A DNA stretch of 64,000 bases from Ascaphus truei (GCA_036426205.1 CM071573.1:75650743-75714742), one strand, 5' to 3'. Counted from the stretch's first letter, positions 47,063-60,700 are shown. Notes: a model not told the origin generated them from the sequence alone. Made by a program: numbers and translations.

Positions 47063-47476
47063 TTAGGGCAGGTGGATGGATGGGAGATTGGTAGAGAGCT
47101 GTAGTATAGGGCAGTTGGGTGGGTGGGAGTGACTGGTAGAGAGCTGTAGTATAGGGCAGTTGCGTGTGTGGGAGTGACTGGTAGAGAGCTGTAGTATAGG
47201 ACAGTTGGGTGGATGGGAGTGATTGGTAGAGAGCTGTAGTATGGGCAGAATGGTCGGAAGGTAGAGAGCGTAGTTAGGGCCAGCTGGGGGGTGGGAGTGA
47301 TGGTAGGAGAGCTGTAGTATAGGCAGTTGGGTGGGTGGTGGGAGTGATGGTAGGAGCTTGTAGTTAGGGCAGTTGGGTGGATGGGAGTGATTGGTAGAGA
47401 GCTGTAGTATGGGGCAGATGGTCGTGACTGGTAGAGAGCTGTAGTATAGGCCAGCTGGGTGGATGAGAGATTGCAA
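47063..47476. repeat. 45-bp minisatellite, part 1, in intron 3
   Basis: About nine units of CTGTAGTATAGGGCAGTTGG plus GTGGATGGGAGTGATTGGTA plus GAGAG, with small indels. The period is 45 bases, a multiple of three, so long stop-free frames appear on the minus strand with a 15-residue periodicity. Confidence 0.9.
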
Positions 47477-48099
47477 AGAGATGGTGCTCACATATAAGTG
47501 TATGCTCTGAACACAATGTGTCTCACAGTTATTGTTGAAGCAATAATAAGCACACTGGAACTGTATGTAATAGCTTAATGTCCATGAATATAAATGGGGG
47601 GACAAATGACCTGGCGGTGTCCACTTGACTACCACAACCAGTGGCCTTTGTATAGTACCCCCCACTATTGTTAAGCATCCCCAATAGTAAGGCCAAAGGT
47701 AAACATATTAGGGCTATAGCCCATTACCTGGCCATAGGGGTATGCGCAGTGAATCCAATGTTCCATGGCGTGCAATCCTGCAGGGAAGAGTCAGCAACAA
47801 GCAATGCAGAGCGTAGGAGCACAGCAAAAAGATTCCAAGGAATAATAACTTGAGGGCAACTCCAAGTAAAAGTAGAAAGGCTTTTTAATTCATTTGCTCG
47901 CAATGTGAGTGAAAGAAACAAACGCACCAACGCGTTTCATCCCGTGGGACTTCCATGTGATGAAACACGTTGGTGCATTTGGTTCTTTCATCCACATTGT
48001 GAGCTATGAATTAAAAAGCCTTTCTACTTTTACTTGGAGTTGCCCTCAAGTTATTTTTCATTGGAATCTTTTTGCTCCTATGCTCTACATTGCCTGCAG
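47477..48099. mobile_element. Foldback element inserted in the minisatellite
   Basis: The arms about 47790-47955 and 47956-48095 are complementary (for example TAAAAGTAGAAAGGCTTTTT against AAAAAGCCTTTCTACTTTTA) and meet at a palindromic centre near 47955. The centre carries CACCAACGCGTTTCAT, and GATGAAACACGTTGGTG on the other strand, the GAAACGCGTTGG core found in the other foldbacks. Minisatellite units lie on both sides. Confidence 0.7.
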
Positions 48100-49072
48100 C
48101 TGGGTGGATGCTAGTGTTTGATAGTGAGCTGTAGTATAGGGTTGTTGGGTGGGTGGGAGTGACTGGTAGAGAGCTGTAGTATAGGGCAGTTGGGTGGATG
48201 GGAGTGATTGGTAGAGATCTGTAGTATTGGGCAGTTGGGAGGATGGGAGTGACTGGTAGCTGTAGTATAGGGCAGTTGGGTGGATGGGAGTGATGGGTAG
48301 AGAGCTGTAGTATAGGGCAGTTGGGTGGATGGGAGTGATTGGTAGAGAGATGTAGTATGGGGCAGTTAGGTGGATGGGGGTGATTGGTAGAGAGCTGTAG
48401 TATTGGGCAGTTGGGAGGATGGAAGTGACTGGTAGAGAGCTGTAGTATGGGGCAGTTGGATGGATGGGGGTGATTGGTAGAGAGCTGTAGTATGGGGCAG
48501 TGGGGAGGGGGGAAGTGAAGTGATGGTAGAGCGTTTATATGGGCAGGTTGGGAGGATGGGAGTGACTGGTAGAGAGCTGTAGTATAGGGCAGTTGTGTGG
48601 ATGGGAGTGATGGGTAGAGAATTGTAGTATAGGACAGTTGGGTGGATGGGAGTGATTGGTAGAGATCTGTTGTATAGGGCAGTTGGGTGGATGGGAGTGA
48701 CTGGTAGAGAGCTATAGTATACGGCAGGTGGGTGGATGGGAGTGGTAGGTAGAGAGCTGTTGTATAGGCCAGCTGGGTGGATGGGAGATTGGTAGAGAGC
48801 TGTAGTATGGGGCAGATGGTCGTGATTGGTAGAGAGCTGTAGTATAGGGCAGTTGGGTGGATGGTCGTGATTGGTAGAGAGCTTTAATATAGGGCAGATG
48901 GGTGGATGGGAGATTGGTAGAGAGCTGTAGTATTGGGTGGATGGGAGTGATTGGTGGAGAGCTGGGTGGATGGGAGTGGTTGGTAGAGATCTGTAGTATA
49001 GGCCAGCTGAGTGGATGGGAGTGACTGGTAGAGAGCTGTAGTATAGGGCAGTTGGGTGAATGGGAGTGGTAG
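48099..49072. repeat. 45-bp minisatellite, part 2, in intron 3
   Basis: About twenty-one further units of the same 45-bp repeat, with variants lacking a few bases (for example around 48500-48545 and 48940-48970). Confidence 0.9.
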
Positions 49073-49073
49073 G

Positions 49074-49415
49074 TATAGATGTGCGAATATTCCGCCTGAA
49101 TCCGAAGCGATTCCTTTGAGCCACAAATTAGTCTCAAAAAGGCAGATTCGAGTTAAAATCCGACCGACGGATTGCAAAAATCCCAAGTCTGGAAGAGGAG
49201 GAGCGCCACGCAAAAATGACGTTTCAGGTCTACATCAGCTGTTACTTTTTGTTGGATTTTTACAAATCCGACTGGGGGGGGGGATCCAATGACAGATTCC
49301 GAGGCATCCGCTCGGACTCTTTAAGTACCCAATACGCAGACGGATTTTGGTGAGCGGATCAGAATAGGTCTAAAAGAACCAGAGATAATCCGCGAATGGG
49401 ATTCGCTTATCTCTA
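49074..49415. mobile_element. MITE with inverted AGATNNGCGAAT ends
   Basis: TATAGATGTGCGAAT at the left and ATTCGCTTATCTCTA at the right are complementary. The interior holds several copies of ATCCGNNGCGGAT-like short motifs. It lies between the minisatellite and exon 4. Confidence 0.55.
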
Positions 49416-49522
49416 GAAATTGATTCTGTAGTGTAAGCCAGTGTTAGAGAGCAGACTGGAGACCTAGTGGTTTTATTACTTGGAGGACAGGGGACACCTT
49501 GTTGCAAGTCTTGATCCGCTAG

Positions 49523-51207
<1,685 letters not shown>

Positions 51208-51699
51208 ACCTGCAGACCAAGCAATATACTACATGTTGTTTTTTTTGTTTTTTGTTTTTTTTTAAATAAATCAGTTCTGTACTATGAGAAAATACTTGTA
51301 AAATTAAAAAAACCCAACAAAAACAACTCTGAATGCCATTTTTTATGTATTAGAATGTAACAAGCATTTTTTGTTTTTATAGCAACCATTTAGTGTCACA
51401 TCCCCTTCCTCTTCTGAAACAGGCTCTGGCACACCCCTTTTTGAGCCCTGCCCTCTATCTAGCAGTGCACCAATTGTATCTAATGACTGCCTGGTCACAT
51501 GATCTTCCCCACAGAACTTTGCATCTTTGATCTTTGGTCCTCTTCTCCTGCACTGACAGCCATTTAGTGAACCCCCGAGCCGAATCTTCGCTGATCGATC
51601 GGCAACATAGCTAATTACTTCTAGTTGTGTGGATTATATTGATGCACATATTAAAGAGAGAAAAAATTAAATAAAAAACCGGCACCTTGGTAGGCTGCT
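51208..51699. mobile_element. TTAA-target DNA transposon remnant, copy B (inverted)
   Basis: Flanked by TTAA at 51204-51207 and 51700-51703. The interior is the reverse complement of copies A and C (GTGACTGCCTGGTCACATGA-like stretch in inverted order, CAGCCATTTAGTGAACCCC). The ends ACCTGCAGACC and GGTAGGCTGCT are complementary with mismatches. Confidence 0.75.
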
Positions 51700-51703
51700 T
51701 TAA

Positions 51704-53635
51704 GTGCTTCTTTTGATTGTCTCAAGAATTCAATGTCTGCATCACTGACGTTCACCCAAGAAATAGACACACCATTGACCTTACATTCTTTTTTTTTTCA
51801 ATTACTCCGCAGCCCATCGGGATTGTTGCAAGCCTTTTTATACAATATTCCTGCACTTGTCCCCTAATGGAATATGTGCAGTGTCATCTCTGCTTATTAT
51901 CTTCATTAGTTTAAATACAGCAACTGCGGGCCCGTCGCCCGAGTATTGATCGTTCTGTGCTGCGTTTTAAGAGGACAGTAATTCATAGTGTATTTAAACT
52001 GTCAAATTCAGTTGGCTTCCATTAGGATCTGACCTTACGGCATTTCCTTGTGTTTTTTTTTTGCTTTTCCTGCTAAATTAATAGCACTCGATCTGTGCAT
52101 CTATGTTTCAGAATTCCCTCTTCTAGTCTCTTAAACATTACACAGTGTTAGATTGGAGATTACCATGGCCGGCTAGGGGAAGCCGACCTCGTGCTTCCCG
52201 CCCCCCCCCCCCCCCATTTCCTTTAATGTGGGCTTGTGAAAGCCGTACCTGCCGCAAACACAGCGGGACCAGCCAAGCCCGAGTCCGGGAAACAGGGAGC
52301 CCCTCAGAGTCCGATGTTGCATTCCCTTTACAGTTTGCACCGGACCTGACTTCCCCCCCTATAAACGGACATTGCTTCGTCTTTTATATATCTAATACCT
52401 CTGTGACTTTGCCCTCTTCTTAGGAAATTCATACTGCATATTAAAGTGTCATTTTTTTATTGTTGACACTGACTGCCCGCACAACGTTATTCTTGGGCAA
52501 TAAAGGAATAGCCCAAGCCCTCAATTTCTTACATGTCCGCGCTACGGCCCTTGTTCAATATGCTGTGAAGTGGTCATCCCCTTGTCGTGGGATATTCTAT
52601 CCTCATTGCAAGGATCATTATAGAGCGAAGGGGCCTGTTCTTGTAGCTGAGAGTAGTAAGGATGGAGCCCTTTTCCAATCGGATATGCAGCTCGCCCGAT
52701 TCTGTAAGTACTTCTCACGTGTAAACTGTTCGGCAAAGGGGTTTTTTTTTAAATGCGATTTCACTCCGGGTCTGCACACCTGTGCAATATGGCCAACATG
52801 ACTCAATCTCGCACATGTTGCCAGTTTGCTGGTATTCTGGTACTTCCGTTCAGTCCGAAATGCAAAACCGGGCGGAAATACTCGCAAATTTGACCTCACC
52901 ACCTCACGGCTGGCGAAATTGCCCCTCATAGTTGTAGCTCTGATGGGCAGCGACTCCCTTATTTAATTATTTTAATTATCTTTTTCCTGCACTTTTTACT
53001 GTACTGTCTACCTAATGATATTACTGCAAACTCTACTAATCAATCATGCCCTGGCTGCAGGAGTTGAAGGGCCAATGTGTAGCTGAGGGCCACTGATCCC
53101 GCTGCAGTGTTAGTGGCCAGTAATTTCCATTTTCTATGTGGATTATTAATACAATAGTTCAAATGTACCTTGTATGATTTATTTGTAACAATAAAACAAT
53201 ATTAGGAATGCTTAAGGTCACAAGGAGCTGGCACTTCAATTTGAACCAATGCAGGCCCATATAGTGTGTGTGTGTGTGTGTGTATCACAACTATATATAA
53301 AGGGCCAGATAATATAAAGTGGATGTGCTGAGTGATCTCCCCATGTATGTTATGTTAGTTCTGTTTATTTTGCAGGTTTGCACTGTGTTTATTTGCTTGG
53401 AATGTGTGATCCCAATAGACACTATTTTAAAAATCAAAAATCATATGGAATACGTTGATGAGAATTCTTTCACTGCTACTTATTGCCTTGTACAATACTG
53501 CAGCTACCAGACTAGGAGCCCGAGAATTTCTGTGGTGGGCAGTACCTATCTATACGTTTTACATTTTGAGCCTCATCCCCCAACAATAACTTTGGGTGTC
53601 ACCATTCCTGTCCTTTTCTATCCCAACCACTGCAG
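51704..53635. other. Intron 4 sequence with C-run and (GT)n
   Basis: C-run at 52200-52216 and (GT)11 at about 53263-53283. A 113-codon frame at 52460-52801 (+) might be a decayed recombinase or LINE piece, but no diagnostic residues could be confirmed. Confidence 0.3.
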
Positions 53636-53751
53636 AGTTTTATGGCTTGCGGGAGGCAGACCTGGACAAAGTTTTCCGCTTACCTACGACCACTTACATT
53701 GGAGAAAATGAATCTTCCCTCTCCCTGCGAGAGATCATCAGGAGATTGGAG
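53636..53751 (+). CDS. OGDHL: OGDHL exon 5 (residues 170-208)
   Basis: The acceptor CCACTGCAG ends at 53635 and the first two bases complete codon 170 (Glu). The exon encodes [20 protein letters not shown] and [11 protein letters not shown], part of the N-terminal helical region that precedes the thiamine-diphosphate fold in E1. A second acidic EADLDK cluster occurs here. An AG two bases later (53637) would break the frame, so the first AG is used. The donor GAG|GTCAGT is phase 0. Confidence 0.94.
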
Positions 53752-54031
53752 GTCAGTTTGGTACTGCCTTCTGGCTCAAGCCAATGTTTCTGGAATATAT
53801 ATTTTCCCTCTTTTGCTCTAAACCTGTTTGGGAATGATTTGGCTTAGTCAGGAGAGAGGTCTCACAGGTTCTCAAACGATGTGTGAATGCTACATTCCAG
53901 TCTACCATAGACCTATGTAGAGCAGTTATTCATTGGCGGAACTCCTCCGTTGTAATATGCCCATAAAAGGAGCTGTGAGCATTTTGTCGCGCTAATGATT
54001 TATGCATCGCACTTGGGTTTTTGCTTTTCAG

Positions 54032-54186
54032 AATTCGTATTGTCAACACATCGGGCTGGAGTTCATGTTTATTAATGACGTGGAGCAGTGCCAGTGGATC
54101 AGACAGAAGTTTGAGACTCCCGGCATTATGAAGTTTACATACGAAGAGAAACGAACACTCCTAGCGAGGCTTGTACGCTCCACCAG
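54032..54186 (+). CDS. OGDHL: OGDHL exon 6 (residues 209-259 plus two bases of codon 260)
   Basis: The acceptor TTTTTGCTTTTCAG precedes a start of [14 protein letters not shown], followed by [18 protein letters not shown] and [14 protein letters not shown]. The NDVEQCQW form, with Val, and the leading [10 protein letters not shown] match OGDHL. The donor ACCAG|GTATCC splits an Arg codon (AG|G). The intron to the next exon is only 245 bases. Confidence 0.95.
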
Positions 54187-54405
54187 GTATCCCATGGTTC
54201 CTCAAAGTTATGTAAACGAGTCTGGCTGTATTTGTTTTATTTCTTCATTGCCAAATGTTTGCCATTTATACTTTGAATGAATGTCCATGCTGTCCTTCCT
54301 GGATATGTGTTACAGGTCGGTCTCATTAGTGTGTTCATTGGAGTCCTTGAATGCTTCATGAACCCGTACATTTTCTATTAACCAAGTTACTTCTTGGTAA
54401 AGTAA

Positions 54406-54579
<174 letters not shown>

Positions 54580-54765
54580 TAAATTTAGATTGGATGAAGT
54601 GAAACTCGTAGAACATCTGTTAGATCCAGTGTCACATTTATCATCCCAGAGATTGTAAACTGAGACGTTGGATATAGTAGGTTAAGCTGGATATATTATA
54701 TAATGTAGGTTTATGTAGAAAAACAGAACATGCATAACATTGAATTTGATCTATGGGTCATTTAA

Positions 54766-54978
<213 letters not shown>

Positions 54979-55358
54979 TGACCTGAAGAGGCCGTTCCAA
55001 TTCATTGGGTATCTTAGTCCAGGTCTTGATCTTGTGTAGCCCAAATCAGTGCAAACTTGCTGGAGTTCTTTAAGGTTCCACACTGGGCCTTATTCTTCCC
55101 TCTCCTCTGACAATGGCTAATGGGAAACACTTAGTCAATTATTTTTAGCAACCATATGTAATTGAGAATTTTTGATTTAAAACTGTGTCTTTTTTTAACC
55201 ATATAATTTAAATGGTCCTCTCATATCACAACTTTCTGGGGCACTTTTATTTGTACAGACTACATCCCAGTGAGTATTTTAAGGGCAAATAAACAAATGA
55301 GGCTAAATAAATAACGTGTGAACGCGAACTGTGTGCTTTTTCTATTTGTCTATTACAG

Positions 55359-55538
55359 GGATCAGGGGATGTGAAATACCACCTGGGAATGTACCATGAG
55401 AGAATCAATCGTTCCACCAACAAGAACATCACCCTATCCCTAGTTGCTAACCCTTCACATCTGGAGGCTGTGGACCCTGTGGTACAGGGGAAAACCAAAG
55501 CAGAGCAGTTCTATCGAGGAGACACTCAAGGAAAAAAG
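55359..55538 (+). CDS. OGDHL: OGDHL exon 9 (residues 340-399)
   Basis: This exon encodes [37 protein letters not shown] and [12 protein letters not shown]. His373 in ANPSHLE is a conserved residue of the E1 active-site region. HERINR and [10 protein letters not shown] are the OGDHL-type forms; OGDH has HRRINR and AADPVVMGKT. The acceptor TTGTCTATTACAG and donor AAAAAG|GTGAGC are strong, and the exon is exactly 60 codons in phase 0. Confidence 0.96.
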
Positions 55539-55633
55539 GTGAGCACCTCACTGGAGCACAGGGTGTGTTATCTCGCAGAGTAAGGTTTACAACCAGCAAA
55601 GCTGCACAATCAAGCTGTGTTTTAATCCTCTAG

Positions 55634-55780
<147 letters not shown>

Positions 55781-56202
55781 TAGACACTCGGCTTCACAGC
55801 GCATAAAAGTCCGACACTGGGCCCTTGCGAGGAGTGTTCCACCTGTGAGATCAAATGCATAGTAAGGCTAAAACTTGTCCTCCTACTGCAAAGTGCAGTT
55901 CCACTTAGTCCCCCCAACTATAGATTCTTAAGAATTGCTTTGACTTCTTTTTCACTCATACTTTTCAAAATGTGACCCCCTCTATTTTTTCTCTTTAAGA
56001 AAATCTTGACGAGAGTTTTCCTACGTTCCCTCCATTGTGACTTTTCTAGTCTGCTTTATAACTCGGCATGTAATTACTGCCGACTCTTTCCCCCGACCTG
56101 CGCAGTCCCCGAATGAAAGCGGTGTGCAGTGGGTTAAACATGTTACACTGCACCTCACTGGGGCATAGTTGTTATATACCCCACCTGTGGATCGGTTTGT
56201 AA

Positions 56203-56424
<222 letters not shown>

Positions 56425-56644
56425 TAAATCGCACTTTGGAAGAGTTAATGTGTTATCGTACTGTACATTAGTTCCTCTTTGAAGAGTAAGACACAGGGAT
56501 CTAAGCTTTACATGCCTTTACTTACCTTTATAGAAATGGCACCCTTTTGTGGATCTGGCTTTGAGAACTGTGATGGGACCTTTTAATGGGCCAACATATC
56601 AGTTGTAGAAGGATTTTGTGTGTGTTAGTTTTCAAGTGTACAGA

Positions 56645-56816
56645 GGAGGGGTGGCCAACTCCAGTTCTTAAGGACCACCAACAGGTCAGGTTTTAAGGAT
56701 ATCCCTACTTCATGACAGGTGGCTAAGTCAAAGACTGAGCCACCTATGCTGAAGCAGGGATATCCTGAAAACCTAACCTGTTGGTGGCCCTTAAGGACTG
56801 GATTTGGCCACCCCTG
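56645..56816. mobile_element. Palindromic hAT-like MITE, copy 7
   Basis: GAGGGGTGGCCAACTCCAG to GGATTTGGCCACCCCTG with complementary halves, in intron 11. Confidence 0.85.
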
Positions 56817-57305
56817 ATATAGAGTCTGGAAAGCTTGTACGATGGACATGTTGGTCCATTAAAAGGTACCAAATGGTCATACATAGCTCTGATAGTATAT
56901 ACAGTGCTGTACATAGATATGGCAGATGCTATGGATCCCCAATAGGAAGTGCTTGCAATGCCATTGTTTTATGCTGAAGAACGGGGTGTGAAGAACTTGC
57001 TGTACATTTTAGACCACTAACAGTGTATAGCCATATCCGATGCAGATATAGATCAGCGCAGCTTTATCTTTGGGATAAATCCTGACTGTAAGTTGCCCAT
57101 ATCCAATGTGGGTCTCTGTTCTGGAGAAGCTTATTATCACATGAATTGCTATGAAGCTCCCCCTTTCCTGAAGCCTCAGTGTATCGGATGGGGGCCTCAG
57201 GTACACAGAATAGGAATGACAACATGTACGAGACGACATTAACCCTTCGTGCGCCCTTGGGACACGACGCAGTGGACTTCTTTGATCTGTTCTATTTTCT
57301 TGCAG

Positions 57306-57458
57306 GTGTGTTACCGCCGCAGTGGACACAATGAAATGGACGAGCCCATGTTCACCCAGCCGTTGATGTGCAAGCAGATCCACAAGCAGGTTCCGGTTCT
57401 GAAGAAGTACGCGGACAGGCTGATCTCAGAGGGCATTGTTTCCCTGCAGGAGTTTGAG
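57306..57458 (+). CDS. OGDHL: OGDHL exon 12 (residues 503-553)
   Basis: This exon encodes [19 protein letters not shown], a highly conserved E1 block, and then [15 protein letters not shown] and SLQEFE. The last two match OGDHL. Cys524 replaces a Tyr found in mammals (PLM-C-KQ, against PLM-Y-KQ), a mild substitution outside the cofactor motif. The acceptor TCTATTTTCTTGCAG and donor TTTGAG|GTATCA flank it in phase 0. Confidence 0.95.
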
Positions 57459-57676
57459 GTATCATTATCCCCGTCCGGCCACTTACAGAGAGAGGGGTTT
57501 CATTACCCAAGTATTCAAATATTTGATGATAGATAGTGTGCCTATATCCCTCTGAATACTGTATTATAAAGCATTGGTCCCTATGTGATCTGAGTGTTTT
57601 CCCCAGATTTAGAATTCCCATGTAACTATTTTAAGCTTATTTGAATTCCTAATGCTAATCAAGGCAAGCTCAAAAC

Positions 57677-57678
<2 letters not shown>

Positions 57679-57748
<70 letters not shown>
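57679..57748. repeat. (GT)n microsatellite in intron 12
   Basis: About 35 perfect GT units. Confidence 0.97.
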
Positions 57749-57750
<2 letters not shown>

Positions 57751-58290
57751 CATTCACACCACAATCTACTGGAAGGATGTTCCATGCAAGTACTCCTTTT
57801 CCTTACATTTAACCTAAACAACAGAATCGCTTTTAATGTAAAGACTCTCCTCTATTCTTCAATGAAGTTATTAAAAGCAAATGGGCAAAACATAGCACGG
57901 TTAAGCTTATCCCGTTTCTCTGCTTCCGTGACTCTTTCCTTTTACCATTATGCTGTAGACCTCCAAAGATATGCACTTGTATGTCTGTAACATTGGATCT
58001 ATGTACGTCAATGTCTGTCATTCTTAAGGAGATCTGAAATACCGAGCGCTTCCTTCCCTGTGTGTTTTCCCAAATCCTTTATTTTTTTGCTTGGAAATGG
58101 GCAGTAAAATGTGTTGTCGCAACTTTCTGGGGAAGTGAAGCATCCGCGCAGGATGGTAAAATCCCAACCGTTTACTATTTCAAATGATTAGGTAATAATT
58201 GGTGTCCCTGGTTTCATTTAACGAAATTAACTATTAGTAAAAAACGTGTACACTGTGTTATGCAGATTTGGAAGTTTTAAAGTTCTAGAG

Positions 58291-58466
58291 TAGGGCTGGC
58301 CAACTCCAGTCCTCAAGGGCCACCAACAGGCCAATTCCATCCCTGCATCAGCACAGATGGCTCAGTTGTTGACTGAACCACTGATTGAGCCACCTGTGCT
58401 GAAGCAGGGATATCTTTAAAACCTGACCTGGTGGTGGCCCTTGAGGACTGGTATCGGCCAGCCCTA
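58291..58466. mobile_element. Palindromic hAT-like MITE, copy 8
   Basis: TAGGGCTGGCCAACTCCAG to GGCCAGCCCTA. Flanks TTCTAGAG (58283-58290) and CTCTAGAG (58467-58474) match at seven of eight positions, again an 8-bp hAT-type duplication. Confidence 0.88.
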
Positions 58467-58474
58467 CTCTAGAG

Positions 58475-59580
58475 TAATATTAAAAGAAATTAGGATTATT
58501 GGGTTTGGCGTTTTTTAAACCAGCACTTTCACAACTTTCTCCCCTCCGAGCATCAGTAAATTGAATAAATCATGTCTGATGTTTAGGAATGGCGCGGATA
58601 AAAAGATTGATTTGCGTTGTCATTAGCACCCACATAAACCATGCTCCGTACAATGACTGGAAGAGGATCAGTGCAGAGATCGAAGCACAGTCTGGAGATG
58701 AGAAGTTAGGAACCATCGCCACACAAATAGGTGTTTAGTTCTGTTTGCTTTGAATGTACAGTATCCGTTAAAACCTCTACATCGTTTGCCATATATTGAG
58801 TTCAAAAGTTAACCTGCAGATAAAGCACAAGTCGTGCAAATATTATGATGGTTACTGCTGACTTTCTGTTGAATATTACCAGTAAAAGTGCCCAAGAATA
58901 AATGATTAACTCAATACGCTCGTTGAATAGTTTTACTTGATGATGTTTAAAACCCAACAACCACGAGAATCGTGCATCCAGCATGTTGTCATTACAAATT
59001 GTAGTATATTCAAATGTAAATAAGCTGTATATGTTTGTAGATAGGAACTCTCTCTTTTCCCATCAGTAGATTCTCCCCTAGAGAGGGGAGAGAACAGAAG
59101 GCCCAATAGTATGCACTCATACCGCTCAAGTCAAAGTTTAGTTGTATATTGGTGAGAGTCCAATCAATGATGGATAGGCTGAGTAGCGGATAGTAACTGG
59201 CAAATAATATGGTATTGCCAATGGTGATAACACCAGAAAGTATCCACCAATAGATAGATGAATCCGTAAAAGGTAGTAATGGGATAATGGGCACTGGAGA
59301 AATGAAACCAGGTAAAGTTCACTAAACAGGAGTATGAATCATATTAAAAATATTATAATAATGGCTATTAAAAGAAAAGATACAACATAAAAAGGCAAAC
59401 AATGATAAACAGCTGCATGAAGCGCAGAACAAGTATCTAAGACACCTTGTAACTAGTGTATCTGGGCAACTAATAAAGACGAGAGATTGGTTCACACATA
59501 GTCTTTATTTCCTGCACGGCCGTTAGGGATGGTAACACAACACAAAGGCTAACTGAATGATATGTTTCTCTTGTTGGCAG
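58475..59580. other. Intron 12 sequence, nothing recognised
   Basis: AT-rich, no conserved frame. Confidence 0.3.
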
Positions 59581-59683
59581 GAAGAGATTGCAAAGTATGA
59601 TAAGATCTGCGAAGAAGCTTATACTCAGTCAAAAGATAACAAAATTCTCAATATAAAGCACTGGTTGGACTCCCCTTGGCCGG
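59581..59683 (+). CDS. OGDHL: OGDHL exon 13 (residues 554-587 plus first base of codon 588)
   Basis: The acceptor TTTCTCTTGTTGGCAG precedes [19 protein letters not shown] and the invariant [10 protein letters not shown]. The donor CCGG|GTAAGT is nearly perfect, phase 1. A retroposon-like insertion starts about 10 bases into the next intron, immediately after the donor region. Confidence 0.94.
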
Positions 59684-59694
59684 GTAAGTTAGGT

Positions 59695-60158
59695 GATCTT
59701 CTGCGTTCAGAAAATAACAAACTGTGATGCGCTCAGGCAATGAACAGTTGCTGGAGCTGAAAGCAGGTATATGAGCATATGACAGTGGGAGCATAAGTCG
59801 GAGGGCGATATGTGGGACCACAATGAAGGTCGGGGCTCAGGGGCAAAACGCTTACCCCTATTGGCTCTTCCGTCCTGGATCCCAGCTTTCGTTGACTGTT
59901 GCTCCCGTCGCGTGCGTATGAAGTGGAAATGAAGCTATGATGAATGGAGAACGGCGCCACAGCAACAGATGGTCAAAATTCTCCGAAGTTCCAGTATAAA
60001 ACAAGCTTTATTGGTACATGGCACACACAAGGAAGCAGGCTAACATCACCACCTCCTCCTCTACGCGTTTCATGCTGGAGAGCGCTTCGTCTTCAAGAAG
60101 CGAATTTTGACCATCTGTTGCTGTGGCGCCGTTCTCCATTCATCAGATCTTCTGCGTT
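59695..60158. mobile_element. Retroposon-like element in intron 13 ending in a perfect 44-bp inverted repeat
   Basis: The 13-mer GATCTTCTGCGTT occurs at 59695-59707 and 60146-60158 and brackets a 438-bp insertion. Its last 208 bases form a hairpin with arms 59938-59981 and 60102-60145 that are complementary at all 44 positions. Sequences such as GAGAACGGCGCCACAGCAAC lie in the arms. The loop contains TACGCGTTTCAT. It lies between exon 13 and exon 14, starting only a few bases after the exon 13 donor. Confidence 0.8.
60056..60100 (-). ncRNA. Hammerhead-like motif in the intron 13 element (minus strand)
   Basis: On the minus strand TTGAAGA (60090-60096) stands for CUGANGA with the first base changed. 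GAAAC is at 60067-60071. GCT/AGC can form part of stem II, AC-GC-GT forms a minimal stem III, and A would be the cleavage base before GAGG. CTTC and GAGG can pair as stem I with one G-U. The C3 change should impair catalysis, so this may be a decayed copy. Confidence 0.3.
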
Positions 60159-60363
60159 AGAACATCATTACTTTACTTTTTCTGGGTACTGTGCCCTCTT
60201 CCTCTTGACTTCCAACTTTAATCACAGGGGAAGGTGCAAAAAAATATTAATTGTCCGAAAAGGCGAATCATTTAGTCTCGCCAAAATATGCAATCCGTGC
60301 ATTGTACACGCTCTGATTCTTCTGTACTCGTCACGTGCTCACGGGGGCTTTTCTTTCCTGCAG

Positions 60364-60492
60364 GCTTCTTCACTTTGGAAGGAGAGCCAAAGAGTATGAC
60401 CTGCCCCCCAACAGGGATTCCCGAGGACACGTTGACCCATATCGGCAGCGTGGCCAGTTCTGTGCCGGTGGAGGATTTTGAAATCCACGGAG
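60364..60492 (+). CDS. OGDHL: OGDHL exon 14 (residues 589-630 with split Gly codons at both ends)
   Basis: The acceptor CTTTTCTTTCCTGCAG precedes GC, which completes Gly588, then [32 protein letters not shown] and [16 protein letters not shown] and GIPED are the OGDHL-type sequences; OGDH has GQPRSMSCP and GLTED. The donor GGAG|GTGAGC is phase 1 and splits Gly631. Confidence 0.95.
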
Positions 60493-60700
60493 GTGAGCTG
60501 ACATCATGAGGTCTCACTATTGTGAGGCTATAAGTCGCTGGCGTGGCTTGTTTTTAATTGTGCATCTTTAAGTTGTGTAGCAGTGAAGAGGAAACTGCTA
60601 CGTATGTTGAGAAGCACCTCTGGAGTTTATCATGGAGATAACGGTCTTTCAAATTCTAATATGGAAGGGCCACAATTCCTGTGATCTGTTTCATTTAGAG

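Noticed and set aside
47063..49213. Long minus-strand open frames (up to 252 codons) rich in Pro, Thr and Ser
   Set aside because: They are translations of the 45-bp minisatellite, open only because the period is a multiple of three. No codon conservation or start context supports a gene.
52460..52801. Possible tyrosine-recombinase or LINE fragment
   Set aside because: The catalytic residues of either family could not be identified in any frame.
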